Shown: positions 33,804-41,963, counted from the first letter of the stretch. The stretch is DNA of 64,000 nucleotides from Inquilinus limosus_F (GCF_051487185.1 NZ_JAHVDK010000004.1:124001-188000), one strand, 5' to 3'. Made by a program: numbers and translations. The notes: generated from the letters alone by a model not told the origin.

Positions 33804-34694
33804 ATGCGCTGGAACTCCCTCAGCCAGCTCTATGCCGGCGTCGGGCTGTCGGGCATCGGCCCGATCCTGGTCCGCACCAGCCCGGTCGATCCCGCCGCCA
33901 CCGCCTTCTGGCGCCTGACCCTGAGCTGCATCCCGGCCGCGATCCTGGCCTGGCGGTCGCCCGCCATGCCGGGGCGGGACATTGGCCTCGCCCTGCTGGC
34001 CGGGGTGATGCTGGCCGGCGACCTGGTGCTGTGGAACGCCTCGATCGTGCGCACCAGCGTGATGGAGGCGACGCTGCTGGTGATGATCTATCCGCTGCTG
34101 GTGACACTGCTGCCGGCGCTGTGGCTGCGCCGCCGCCCGGACGGCCGCGTGATCGGCGGCGGCTTGGTCGCCTTCGTCGGCATCGCCATCCTGGCCGGGG
34201 CGCGCGGCGCCGACGGCGGCGACCTGCTGGGCAACGGCATGGCGCTGCTGGCCGCCCTGTTCTACGCCGTGTGCTTCCTGATCTCGGCGGCGCTGTGCCG
34301 GCGCCAGGCCGCCGCCACTGTCACTTTCTGGACGCTGGTCGGCGCCGCGCTGGGCGCCCTGCCGGTGGCGCTGCTGCAGGACCGGATCCTGCCGGCCGCC
34401 CCCTCCGGCTGGCTGAATCTGGCGGCCCAGGCGCTGATCGCCTTTGCCTCCCAGCTTCTGGTCGCCCGGGCCCTGCGCACGCTCGACGCCGGCTTCTCCG
34501 CCGTCGCCGGCTACGGCCAGCCGGTGGTGGCGACGCTGCTGGCCTGGCCGATCCTCGGCCAGGTGCCGCAGTCGGCCGCCCTGGTCGGCAGCGTCTTCAT
34601 CGTCGCCGGCATCGCGCTGGCCGGGCGGGGCGAGGCCGAATCGCCACCGGCGCCGGCCCGGACGGCGGCCACGGAGCCGGCGCCGGGCCGCTGA
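33804..34694 (+). CDS. EamA/DMT family transporter
   Basis: A 296-residue inner-membrane protein with about ten helices and two EamA repeats (RTSVMEATLLVMIYPLLVTL in the first, LRTLDAGFSAVAGYGQPVVA in the second). It ends with a short Ala/Pro-rich tail. The ATG at 33804 is chosen over a GTG at 33771 on promoter position. It is divergent from the CGNR regulator gene. Export of a small metabolite is likely; the substrate is unknown. Confidence 0.87.
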   Translation: MRWNSLSQLYAGVGLSGIGPILVRTSPVDPAATAFWRLTLSCIPAAILAWRSPAMPGRDIGLALLAGVMLAGDLVLWNASIVRTSVMEATLLVMIYPLLVTLLPALWLRRRPDGRVIGGGLVAFVGIAILAGARGADGGDLLGNGMALLAALFYAVCFLISAALCRRQAAATVTFWTLVGAALGALPVALLQDRILPAAPSGWLNLAAQALIAFASQLLVARALRTLDAGFSAVAGYGQPVVATLLAWPILGQVPQSAALVGSVFIVAGIALAGRGEAESPPAPARTAATEPAPGR

Positions 34695-34736
34695 TCCTCT
34701 ATCGACGCCGCTGGCCTTCCGGCCGATGATGCCGGC

Positions 34737-35429
34737 ATGAGCGACGCCGAAATGCTGGATTCGCCGGAGGACACCGGCACCGCCCTGGACACGCCGCGGC
34801 CGAGCGTGGGCAGCCGCCTGCGTCGGGCGCGGGAAGCGCAGATCCTGGACGCCGCCGAGGCCGAATTCGCCGAAGCCGGCTTTTCCGGCGCCACCATGCA
34901 GGGCATCGCCGAGCGCGCCGGCCTGCCCAAGGCCAATGTCCATTATTACTTCGGCACCAAGGAGGCGCTGTACCGCGCGGTGCTGGCCCGCATCCTCGAT
35001 CTCTGGGTCGATGCCTTCGACCATCTGGTGCCGGAGCGCGACCCGGCCGAGGCGCTGGCCGCCTATATCCGCGACAAGATGCGCTGGTCGCGCACCCGGC
35101 CGCTGGCCTCCAAGGTCTTCGCCAACGAGATCATCCACGGCGCACCGCAGGTCGCCGATTATCTCTCGGGCAAGCTGAAGCGGACGATCGACGAGAAGGC
35201 GCGGGTGATCGAGGGCTGGATCGCCGCCGGCCGGATGGCGCCCGTCGATCCGCGACACCTGGTTTTCACCCTATGGGCAGCGACCCAGACCTATGCCGAT
35301 TTCGAGGCCCAGATCCGGGCGGTGCTGGGGCGCGAGGCGATGGATGACGATGTCTTCCTGGTCGCCACCCGGCATGTCACCGGGCTGATCCTGCGCGGCT
35401 GCGGCCTGAAGCCGCCGCGTGGCGGCTGA
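34737..35429 (+). CDS. rutR: TetR family regulator, RutR-like (pyrimidine-responsive)
   Basis: A 230-residue TetR protein. The helix-turn-helix is GATMQGIAERAGLPKANVHYYF, here cited as IAERAGLPKANVHYYF. The C-terminal domain closely follows E. coli RutR as I recall it: ILDLWVDAFD, DEKARVIEGWIAAGRMAPVD, then HLVFTLWAATQTYADFEAQI. RutR represses pyrimidine-use genes and is released by uracil. A consensus RutR box sits in front of preT 3.3 kb away. The N-terminus carries about 30 extra disordered residues relative to E. coli. Confidence 0.88.
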   Translation: MSDAEMLDSPEDTGTALDTPRPSVGSRLRRAREAQILDAAEAEFAEAGFSGATMQGIAERAGLPKANVHYYFGTKEALYRAVLARILDLWVDAFDHLVPERDPAEALAAYIRDKMRWSRTRPLASKVFANEIIHGAPQVADYLSGKLKRTIDEKARVIEGWIAAGRMAPVDPRHLVFTLWAATQTYADFEAQIRAVLGREAMDDDVFLVATRHVTGLILRGCGLKPPRGG

Positions 35430-35488
35430 CGCGGCGGAGCGGCGAGGCATCCGTGGCGGCGCGCGCCGCTTTGCGCTAAGGATGGGTC

Positions 35489-36091
35489 ATGCTGACGCGC
35501 GCCCTGATCCCGCTGGCCCTGTTCGCCCTTGCCGCCTGCGGCGCCGAACCGCCGCAGCTGCCGCTGCCGCCCGACGTGCTGCAGAGCGCGGCGGCGCCCG
35601 GCCAGGGCTTCGACCGCAGCCGGGGCGAGGCGCTGCTGGCCCAGGCCAAGGCCGCCGAGGCCCGCAACCCGGCCGAGGCGGAGCGGCTGTACCGCGAGGC
35701 CGGCATGGCCTGGCCGGATCTGGCTGACGCCTGGGACGGGCTGAAGCGCGTGGCGGCGCAGCGGAACAATGCGGCCGAGGCCAAGGCCGCCGGCTTCATG
35801 GCCGAGCGGGTGAAGCTGTATCCCGGCACGGCCATCGCCTCGCAGCGCGAGGTCAACATAGCGCTGCAGAGCTACATCCAGGCGCAGACGCAGCAGCCGA
35901 CCGACGGGCCGGAGCAGCTGGCCTATGCCAAGCGGCTGGGCGAGTTCTACGACGCGCAATATGCCCGCGCCGGCTTCTACACGCGCGAGAAGGACTTCGG
36001 GAACATCGAGGCCCACGACATCCCGGCGGTGGCGCTGACCGGCGGCGGCATCCTGGGCTACGGCGCCAGCATGGCCACCAAGTTCAACTAG
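35489..36091 (+). CDS. Putative lipoprotein with TPR-like region
   Basis: A 200-residue protein with a lipoprotein signal (LFALAAC at about residues 11-17). The region of about residues 45-110 has Ala-rich helical pairs reminiscent of a tetratricopeptide unit (LLAQAKAAEARNPAEAERLY, then AWPDLADAWDGLKRVAA). The C-terminus ends with a Gly-rich segment (GGGILGYGASM). It is convergent with the HtrA-like protease gene. No named family is recognised. Confidence 0.75.
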   Translation: MLTRALIPLALFALAACGAEPPQLPLPPDVLQSAAAPGQGFDRSRGEALLAQAKAAEARNPAEAERLYREAGMAWPDLADAWDGLKRVAAQRNNAAEAKAAGFMAERVKLYPGTAIASQREVNIALQSYIQAQTQQPTDGPEQLAYAKRLGEFYDAQYARAGFYTREKDFGNIEAHDIPAVALTGGGILGYGASMATKFN

Positions 36092-36100
36092 GCGGCCGGG

Positions 36101-37117
36101 TCAGCCCGCCCGCTCGCGCGGCGTCACCGTCACCTCCTGCACCCTTCCGTCGCGCAGCAGGCGCAGCACGGCGGGGACGCCGACCCGCTCCACCCCGAGC
36201 AGCCGGTGCAGCGCGTCGACGCCGTCGACCGGATGCCGGTCGATCGCCAGGATGACATCGCCGGTGCGCAGCGCCGCAGCCCCGGCGCCGCCAGGCAGCA
36301 GCTCCGCCACCCGCACGCCGCCGGCGGCCGGCAGGCCGAGCGCCAGCTGCATCGGCCGCGGCAACCGTACCGTCTGCGCGGCGATGCCGAGCGAGGCCCG
36401 CCGCACCCGGCCGTGACGGATGATCTCCGACGCCACCACCACGGCGGTGTCGCTGCCGATGGCGAAGCACAGGCCCTGGGCGCCGGCGATCATCGCCGTG
36501 TTGATGCCGACCACCCGGCCGAGGGCATCGACCAGCGGGCCGCCGCTGTTGCCGGGATTGAGCGCCGCGTCGGTCTGCAGCACGCCATCGATCAGGCGGC
36601 CCGACCGGCCACGCAGCGACCGGCCGAGGGCGCTGACCACCCCGGCCGTCACCGTCGCCTCGAAGCCGAGCGGATTGCCGATCGCGATCACCAGCTGGCC
36701 GACCTGCAGCGCGGCGGAGGAGCCGAGCGGCGCCCAGCCCGGCACGCTGTCGTGCAGGCGCAGCACCGCGAGGTCGGTGTCGGGATCGTCGCCGACCGGC
36801 CAGGCGACGACGCTGCGGCCGTCGCTGAGCGTCGCCATGATCGAGGCCGCGCCGCGCACGACATGGCTGTTGGTGAGGACGAAGCCGTCGGGGGTGAAGA
36901 TCACGCCGGAGCCGCTGCCGCGCGGCACCGGCGTGCCGTCCTGCCCCTGGCCGGAGACGCGGAGATGCACGACCGCGGGGGCGGCGGCGCGCACCGCATC
37001 GGTCACCGTGCGGGAATAGGCGTCGAGCGCCTCGGCCCCGGCCGGAGCGGGGACAGGGGTCGAAGCCTCAGGTCCCGGCGCCGGGGCGCCGAGGAAGCGG
37101 ATATCGTAGCCGGGCAT
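36101..37117 (-). CDS. HtrA/DegP-like trypsin-fold serine protease with PDZ domain
   Basis: A 338-residue protease. The catalytic triad is visible: His in LTNSHVVRG, Asp in PDTDLAVLRL, Ser in NPGNSGGPLVD. A PDZ domain follows (VRVAELLPGGAGAAALRTGD, VILAIDRHPVDGV). Unlike DegP, I see no signal peptide or membrane anchor from the ATG at 37117, so the location is uncertain. An upstream in-frame extension exists but does not look like a signal sequence either. Substrates are unknown. Confidence 0.87.
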   Translation of the reverse strand: MPGYDIRFLGAPAPGPEASTPVPAPAGAEALDAYSRTVTDAVRAAAPAVVHLRVSGQGQDGTPVPRGSGSGVIFTPDGFVLTNSHVVRGAASIMATLSDGRSVVAWPVGDDPDTDLAVLRLHDSVPGWAPLGSSAALQVGQLVIAIGNPLGFEATVTAGVVSALGRSLRGRSGRLIDGVLQTDAALNPGNSGGPLVDALGRVVGINTAMIAGAQGLCFAIGSDTAVVVASEIIRHGRVRRASLGIAAQTVRLPRPMQLALGLPAAGGVRVAELLPGGAGAAALRTGDVILAIDRHPVDGVDALHRLLGVERVGVPAVLRLLRDGRVQEVTVTPRERAG

Positions 37118-37310
37118 GGGAATGGCCTTGGGATCCGGAAGGGGCGCGCCAGCCGGCTCGCCCCGTTTGCCAAGATGTAGGCATGCCAGTCCGCAACCCC
37201 AAGATGGCGGCCAAGAGGATGGCCGGCCGGTGACGCCGCCGGCGCGCGGGCGTATCGTCGCCCCGCTGCATGCGCGATTCGCGCATCGATCACGGCAGGG
37301 ATGCCTGGAT

Positions 37311-37790
37311 ATGGCGACAGACGCGCTGGATGCCTTCGACTGGCGGATCCTGGCCGCGCTGCAGGAGGACGCCCGGATGAGCAACATCGCCCTCGCCGAG
37401 CGGGTGCTGCTGTCGCCGTCGCAATGCGCCCGGCGGCTGCAGCGGCTGGAGGAGGCCGGGGTGATTCGCGGCTATGCCGCGCTGCTGGACCCCGACCGGA
37501 TCGGGCTGTCGGTCGCCGCCTACATCTCGATCACGCTGGAGAAGCATGGCGCCTTCACGGCGGAAGCCTTCCGCGGGGCGGTCGCGCGCCACACCGAAAT
37601 CGTCGAATGCTGCGCCGTGACCGGCGATGCCGATTACGAGCTGCGGGTGGTGGCGCCCGACCTAAAGGAGCTGTCGCGCTTCATCATGGACAGGCTGATG
37701 CGGATCGACGGCGTCTCCGCCATCCGCTCGCGCATCGTGCTCGACACGCTGAAGGACAGCAAAAGACTGCCGCTGCGGCCGACCAGCTGA
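37311..37790 (+). CDS. Lrp/AsnC family transcriptional regulator
   Basis: A 159-residue regulator. The N-terminal winged helix (FDWRILAALQEDARMSNIAL, AERVLLSPSQCARRLQRLEE) is followed by the RAM domain (ECCAVTGDADYELRVVAPDL). The ATG at 37311 gives a standard N-terminus. It is divergent from the HtrA-like protease gene across a 193-base spacer that contains no other gene. No metabolic gene is adjacent to suggest its ligand. Confidence 0.9.
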   Translation: MATDALDAFDWRILAALQEDARMSNIALAERVLLSPSQCARRLQRLEEAGVIRGYAALLDPDRIGLSVAAYISITLEKHGAFTAEAFRGAVARHTEIVECCAVTGDADYELRVVAPDLKELSRFIMDRLMRIDGVSAIRSRIVLDTLKDSKRLPLRPTS

Positions 37791-37844
37791 ACGCAAAAGT
37801 TGGTCCCCGGTACGGACGGGAAACGCTTGATCAATCCAATTTAT

Positions 37845-37928
37845 CGTCGTTGCGAGCCCCGAAGAGGCGCGGCAATCCAGTGGCACGGCCCCCTGGGTCG
37901 CCACGGCGCTGCGCGCCTCGCGATGACG
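37845..37928. repeat. Dispersed palindromic repeat (cgtcgttgcgag family)
   Basis: An 84-base element bounded by CGTCGTTGCGAG and CTCGCGATGACG. Internal arms are GGCAATCCAG and CTGGGTCGCC, with a palindromic center near GGCACGGCC. Elements of this look are common in alphaproteobacterial spacers. It lies 60 bases upstream of the orphan VapB gene. Confidence 0.7.
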
Positions 37929-37987
37929 GTTTCGATTTGGAGAGGCGGGTTAAAATCTCTACTGTTCGTATAAGCGGAGATCCTGAA

Positions 37988-38227
37988 ATGGCCTTCTTCA
38001 TCAAAGATGAGGCGACTGAGGCCGCTGTACGGCGTCTCGCCAAGCTGAAGCAGAAGAGTCTGGCCGAAACCATCCGCGAAGCAGGCCAGAACGAATACCT
38101 CCGGATGACGGAGACGGCTTCCCTTGTCGATCGGCTGCGTGCCATCGGCGACCGATATGCGGCCTATCCGAAAACAGGGCTGAAGGCGGACAAAGCATTC
38201 TTCGACGACCAGGGCGGCAGCCTTTGA
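37988..38227 (+). CDS. VapB-type antitoxin without a partner
   Basis: A 79-residue protein of the Rv0623/PSK-type VapB family: MAFFIKDEATEAAVRRLAKL, then KQKSLAETIREA, and a C-terminal acidic tail (ADKAFFDDQGG). GGAG lies 8 bases before the ATG. Normally a PIN toxin gene overlaps or follows directly. Here the next 125 bases hold none and the cyclophilin gene comes next, so it looks orphaned. It may have lost its toxin or serve as a free regulator. Confidence 0.8.
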   Translation: MAFFIKDEATEAAVRRLAKLKQKSLAETIREAGQNEYLRMTETASLVDRLRAIGDRYAAYPKTGLKADKAFFDDQGGSL

Positions 38228-38352
38228 ACTCGCCGGCACCTCTGGCGAGGTCGGCTACGGAATCGGGGCCGCATGCCGCACCGGGTTGTGCCGCGGCGCC
38301 GCCCGTGCTTGTTTCTCGCCCACTTCTCGCGACCGTCTGGAGCGCCCTGCGC

Positions 38353-38883
38353 ATGACGCGTTTCCTGCAACTTCTCGGGAGCCTTCTCCTCGCCATGGCC
38401 ATCACCCAAGGGGCTTCGGCCCGCGACCCCGAAAACACGCTCTATCTCGACCTGACCTATGGCCGGGTGGTGATCGAGCTGCGACCCGACCTGGCGCCCA
38501 AGCACGTCGCCCGGATCAAGGAGCTGGTGCGCCAGGGCTTCTATGACGGGATCGTCTTCCACCGCGTGATCGAGGGCTTCATGGCCCAGACCGGCGATCC
38601 GACCGGCACCGGCATGGGCGGCTCCGGCCAGAAGCTGCCGGCCGAGTTCAGCCAGCAGCCCTTCGACCGCGGCACCGTCGGCATGGCCCGGGCGCAGGAT
38701 CCGAACAGCGGCGACAGCCAGTTCTTCATCATGTTCGCGCCCGGCCACTTCCTGAACGGCCAGTACACCGTCTGGGGCCAGGTGGTCGAGGGCATGGAGT
38801 TCGTCGACAAGATCAAGCGCGGCGAGCCGCCGGCCAACCCGGACAAGATCGTCAAGCTGCAGGTCGCGGCCGACGCCAAATAA
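38353..38883 (+). CDS. Periplasmic peptidyl-prolyl cis-trans isomerase (cyclophilin)
   Basis: A 176-residue cyclophilin. The ATG at 38353 gives a signal peptide (about residues 1-24, ending ASA|RD). The isomerase core shows YDGIVFHRVIEGFMAQTGDP, then NSGDSQFFIMFAPGHFLNGQ and YTVWGQVVEGMEFVD. The active-site Arg in FHRVI and Phe/Gln in the SQFFI motif are present; the usual Trp position is replaced, as in bacterial PpiA types. It would help fold secreted proteins. Confidence 0.92.
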   Translation: MTRFLQLLGSLLLAMAITQGASARDPENTLYLDLTYGRVVIELRPDLAPKHVARIKELVRQGFYDGIVFHRVIEGFMAQTGDPTGTGMGGSGQKLPAEFSQQPFDRGTVGMARAQDPNSGDSQFFIMFAPGHFLNGQYTVWGQVVEGMEFVDKIKRGEPPANPDKIVKLQVAADAK

Positions 38884-38903
38884 CCGACCCGACCGATCGA
38901 AGC

Positions 38904-38928
38904 GAAGCCCGGCCCTCGGCCGGGCTTC
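38904..38928. terminator. Bidirectional terminator
   Basis: An 11-bp perfect stem (gaagcccggcc / ggccgggcttc) with a 3-base loop is followed by TCTATTTC. It lies between the cyclophilin gene and a convergent gene. Confidence 0.8.
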
Positions 38929-38934
38929 TCTATT

Positions 38935-39636
38935 TCAGCGGAAGCGGAAGGCGATCAGCGCCATCTTATAGGTCTCGCGCACCTCGGAGATCGGCTTGCC
39001 GTCCTGGCGCAGCACCAGGGCACGGTTCTCGAACAGCGGGGCGGCGGGGTCGTAGGACGGGGCCGGCGCCGCGGCGGCCCAGCCGGCCAGCCGGTCGGCC
39101 GGCATCCGCTCCCACCCCTCCGGCAGCGCCTGCCACAGCACGGTCGAGGACAGGGTCCGGCGCGACGGCCCGAGCGGCCGGATGGCGCGGCCGAAGGGCG
39201 TGTCGGTCTCGGTCAGCTGCCGGTTGATCTCCGGCGTCAGCCGGCTTGGCAGGTACCAGTTGTCGGCCTCGGACAGCACCTGGTCGCCACAGACCAGCTG
39301 GACCCGGCGGTAGACCACGGGCTCGTCACGATCGATCTCCAGCTCCTGCCGCTGCTGCTCGGTCAGCGGTGCCTCGCCGGGCACGCGCTTCGCCACGATC
39401 TTCGCCGCGGGCGCCAGGCCGTAGCGGCCGCACCACTCCTCCAGGAACAGGGTGGCGCTGTCGGTGGCGCCGAGCCCGGCGCGCAGCGACTGCACCAGGG
39501 CGGTCAGCGCGAGGCGGTCGGACAGGGCGGCGACGCCGGCCTCCTGCCCGCTCGCCACCTCGGCCCGGGCCAGGGCGAGTGGACCCGTCAGCGCCAGGGC
39601 GGCAGCGGCGGCGGCGATCGGCAGGCGGCGCAGCAT
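38935..39636 (-). CDS. Secreted protein with UbiC/chorismate-lyase-like segment
   Basis: A 233-residue protein. The ATG at 39636, with AGGAG 4 bases upstream, gives a signal peptide ending near ALARA|E. The middle resembles the chorismate lyase/UTRA fold: VVYRRVQLVCGDQVLSEADN, then WYLPSRLTPEINRQL and TDTPFGRAIRPLGPSRRTL. A cytoplasmic chorismate lyase would not be exported, so this may be a binding protein that reuses the fold. It is convergent with the cyclophilin gene. The fold call is by eye only. Confidence 0.7.
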   Translation of the reverse strand: MLRRLPIAAAAAALALTGPLALARAEVASGQEAGVAALSDRLALTALVQSLRAGLGATDSATLFLEEWCGRYGLAPAAKIVAKRVPGEAPLTEQQRQELEIDRDEPVVYRRVQLVCGDQVLSEADNWYLPSRLTPEINRQLTETDTPFGRAIRPLGPSRRTLSSTVLWQALPEGWERMPADRLAGWAAAAPAPSYDPAAPLFENRALVLRQDGKPISEVRETYKMALIAFRFR

Positions 39637-39792
39637 CGGTCTCCTCATGTCGCTCGGGCCAGGACCGGCGCGGCGAAGGATGGCTGCATAGCGGCCGGAA
39701 GGCGCCACGGCAATCCGCCGCAGGCCCGATCGCGCTTGACCACGGCGACGGCTCGGTCTGGGCTGAAGCGACTGGCTCGACCGGAGACCGCC

Positions 39793-39841
39793 ATGCCCAC
39801 CCTGTACGACCGCGCCCTGGTCTGGGAGCTGCCTGCCGCTG
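39793..39841 (+). pseudogene. Displaced 5' end of the dipeptidase gene
   Basis: An ATG at 39793 with CGGAGACC just upstream encodes MPTLYDRALVWE, the expected N-terminus of this dipeptidase group. Its frame is then lost, because the conserved continuation CLPLVPDADVS is read one frame over, starting at TGC 39830. One extra base or two missing bases at about 39824-39830 explain this. Confidence 0.65.
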
Positions 39842-40759
39842 GTGCCCGATGCCGACGTCTCGCTGCTGGCCCGGTACAAGGCGGCCGGGATCGACTACGT
39901 CTCGATCAACATCGGCATGGACATGACGCCGCTGGACCGGGTGATTCGCACCGTCGCCCATTTCCGCGACTGGATCCGCCGCCACCCCGAGGATTACGCG
40001 CTGGCCGGCAGCGTCGCCGAGATCCGCGCCGCCAAGGCGGCCGGGCGCCTGGCCGTCAGCTTCGACCTGGAGGGCGCGCTGCCGCTGATGGGCGATCTCG
40101 CCATGGTCGGCCTCTACCACGATCTCGGCGTGCGCCAGATCCACTTCGCCTACAACCGCAACAATCCGGCCGCCGGCGGCTGCCACGACGAGGACATCCC
40201 GCTGCCCGCCTTCGGCCGGGCCCTGGTGGCCGAGATCAACCGCGTCGGCATGCTGCTGGACTGCTCCCACACCGGGCATCGCAGCAGCCTGGACATCATG
40301 GCGGCCTCGACCCGGCCGGTGGTGTTCAGCCACGCCAATCCGCGCGCCCTGATCGACCATCCGCGCAACATCACCGACGAGCAGATCCGCGCCTGCGCCG
40401 CCACCGGCGGGGTGGTCGGCATCAACGGCATCAGCCTGTTCCTCGGCGACGCCAGGAGCGAGACGGTGGCACGGCACATCGATCACGTCGCCCAGCTGGT
40501 CGGCGCTGCCCATGTCGGCATCGGCCTGGACTTCCTGTTCGCGCCGGAGGTGGACGATGCGCCGCCCGGCCGCGACCGCGCCTATTGGTGGCCGCCCGAG
40601 GCCGGCTACGGCACGGCGCACAGCGCCATCGCCCTGGTGCAGCCGGAGCAGCTGCCGGAGCTGGCCGAGATCCTGCTGCGCCGCGGCTACGGCGAGGCAG
40701 ACGTTCTGGGCATCCTCGGCGGCAATTTTTTGCGCGCGGCCGAAGCGGCTTGGGGGTAG
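39842..40759 (+). CDS. Membrane dipeptidase (M19), frameshifted near its start
   Basis: M19 enzymes are zinc dipeptidases related to renal dipeptidase. The main frame encodes about 305 residues: YKAAGIDYVSINIGMDMTPL, the Glu ligand in VSFDLEGALPLMGDL, and the paired His motif LDCSHTGHRS. It ends with HVGIGLDFLF and GILGGNFLRAAE. The listed start is a GTG inside the conserved region, so the true N-terminus (39793) lies in another frame. The gene is either a recent pseudogene or carries a sequencing error. It is convergent with the CDF transporter gene, with one base between the stops. Confidence 0.8.
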   Translation: MPDADVSLLARYKAAGIDYVSINIGMDMTPLDRVIRTVAHFRDWIRRHPEDYALAGSVAEIRAAKAAGRLAVSFDLEGALPLMGDLAMVGLYHDLGVRQIHFAYNRNNPAAGGCHDEDIPLPAFGRALVAEINRVGMLLDCSHTGHRSSLDIMAASTRPVVFSHANPRALIDHPRNITDEQIRACAATGGVVGINGISLFLGDARSETVARHIDHVAQLVGAAHVGIGLDFLFAPEVDDAPPGRDRAYWWPPEAGYGTAHSAIALVQPEQLPELAEILLRRGYGEADVLGILGGNFLRAAEAAWG

Positions 40760-40760
40760 A

Positions 40761-41753
40761 TCACGCAGCCGCGCGGTGATCGCAGCGGTTCACCTCGACG
40801 GTCACATGCGACAGGCCGGGCAGGCCGCCGAGCCGGGCCTTGTACTGCGCCGGCGGCTGCGGGTGGTCGCTGACCAGCGCGACGATCGCGGCGGCGTGGC
40901 CGGGGCCGACGCGCCAGAGATGCAGGTCGGCGACGCGGTCGCCGTCGGTCTCGAGCCGGCCCCGGATCGCCTCGGCGAGGCCGGGGTCGGGCACGGTGTC
41001 GAGCAGCACCGCCCCCGAGTCGCGCAAGAGGCCCCAGGACCAGCGCGCGATCATGACGCCGCCGACGATCCCCATCAGCGGGTCCATCCAGGCCCAGCCG
41101 TAGAGCCGACCGGCGAGCAGGCCGAGGATGGCGCCGACCGAGGTCACGGCATCGGCCAGCACGTGGAAATAGGCCGCACGCAGATTGTGGTCGCGGTCAT
41201 GGGCATGGTGCCCGTGGGCATGGTGATGCCCGTGATCGTGGTGGTGGTCGTGATCGTGGTCGTGATGATGGTGGCCATGACCGTGATGATGATGGCCCTC
41301 GTCGTGCAGCAGCCAGGCGCTGGCGAGGTTGACGGCAAGGCCGACCACGGCGATGACGATCGCCTGGTCATAGGCGATGTCGACCGGGTTCAGGAGACGC
41401 ACCGCTGATTCCCAGCCGATGCCGACGGCGATCACCGCCAGCACCAGGGCGCTGGCGAAGCCGGCGAGGTCGCCGAGCTTGCCGGTGCCGAAGGCGAAGC
41501 GCGGGTCGCGGGCATGCCGGCGGGCGTAGCGATAGGCCAGGGCCGCGACGCCGAGCGCCCCGGCATGGGTCGCCATGTGCAGCCCGTCGGCAAGCAACGC
41601 CATCGAGCCGAAGGCGAGGCCACCGACGATCTCGCCCACCATCATCGCCGCGGTCAGCGCCACCACCCAGCGGGTGCGGCGCTCGTTGCGGGCATGGTCG
41701 GCGCCCAGGAACAGATGGTCGTGCCGCCAGGCGTCCAGGGAATGGCTGTGCAT
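40761..41753 (-). CDS. CDF family metal efflux transporter, DmeF-like
   Basis: A 330-residue cation diffusion facilitator with six helices. It has LLADGLHMATHAGALGVAAL (metal site in helix 2) and the matching FHVLADAVTSVGAILGLLAG in helix 5. Between helices 4 and 5 is a very His/Asp-rich loop (about residues 155-190) that may collect metal. The ATG at 41753 has GGGAGG upstream. The gene is last in a three-gene unit started by a CsoR/RcnR-family repressor. Co, Ni or Zn export is likely; the metal cannot be fixed by sequence. Confidence 0.92.
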   Translation of the reverse strand: MHSHSLDAWRHDHLFLGADHARNERRTRWVVALTAAMMVGEIVGGLAFGSMALLADGLHMATHAGALGVAALAYRYARRHARDPRFAFGTGKLGDLAGFASALVLAVIAVGIGWESAVRLLNPVDIAYDQAIVIAVVGLAVNLASAWLLHDEGHHHHGHGHHHHDHDHDHHHDHGHHHAHGHHAHDRDHNLRAAYFHVLADAVTSVGAILGLLAGRLYGWAWMDPLMGIVGGVMIARWSWGLLRDSGAVLLDTVPDPGLAEAIRGRLETDGDRVADLHLWRVGPGHAAAIVALVSDHPQPPAQYKARLGGLPGLSHVTVEVNRCDHRAAA

Positions 41754-41770
41754 CGGCGCCTCCCGCGAGC

Positions 41771-41956
41771 TCAGTGGAGCATGAGCAGGGCCGGATGGCC
41801 GGTCCAGTCGCAGACGTCGCGCTGCGCCACCTCGACCGGCACGTCCGGGTGGTTGTGGCGATACAGCCTCAGCGCCGCCTGGAAGGCCCATTCCGGCGGC
41901 TCGGCCCGGGCGCAGAGTTCACGATAGACCCGTTCGACGGCGACGCGGCAGCACAT
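41771..41956 (-). CDS. Small protein between metal repressor and CDF pump
   Basis: A 61-residue protein I cannot name. It starts MCCRVAVERVYRELC, continues AEPPEWAFQAALRLYRHNHP and ends DWTGHPALLMLH. It has four Cys and several His residues, and no membrane helix. GAGG lies 6 bases before the ATG at 41956, which is 7 bases after the repressor stop; its own stop is 17 bases before the pump start. The spacing makes it a real operon member. A metal-handling role is suggested by residues and place only. Confidence 0.65.
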   Translation of the reverse strand: MCCRVAVERVYRELCARAEPPEWAFQAALRLYRHNHPDVPVEVAQRDVCDWTGHPALLMLH

Positions 41957-41963
41957 GGCGCCC

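Noticed and set aside
41190..41300. Simple-sequence-like GTG/CAT-rich tract
   Set aside because: It encodes the His-rich loop of the CDF transporter in frame, so it is coding and not a stand-alone repeat.
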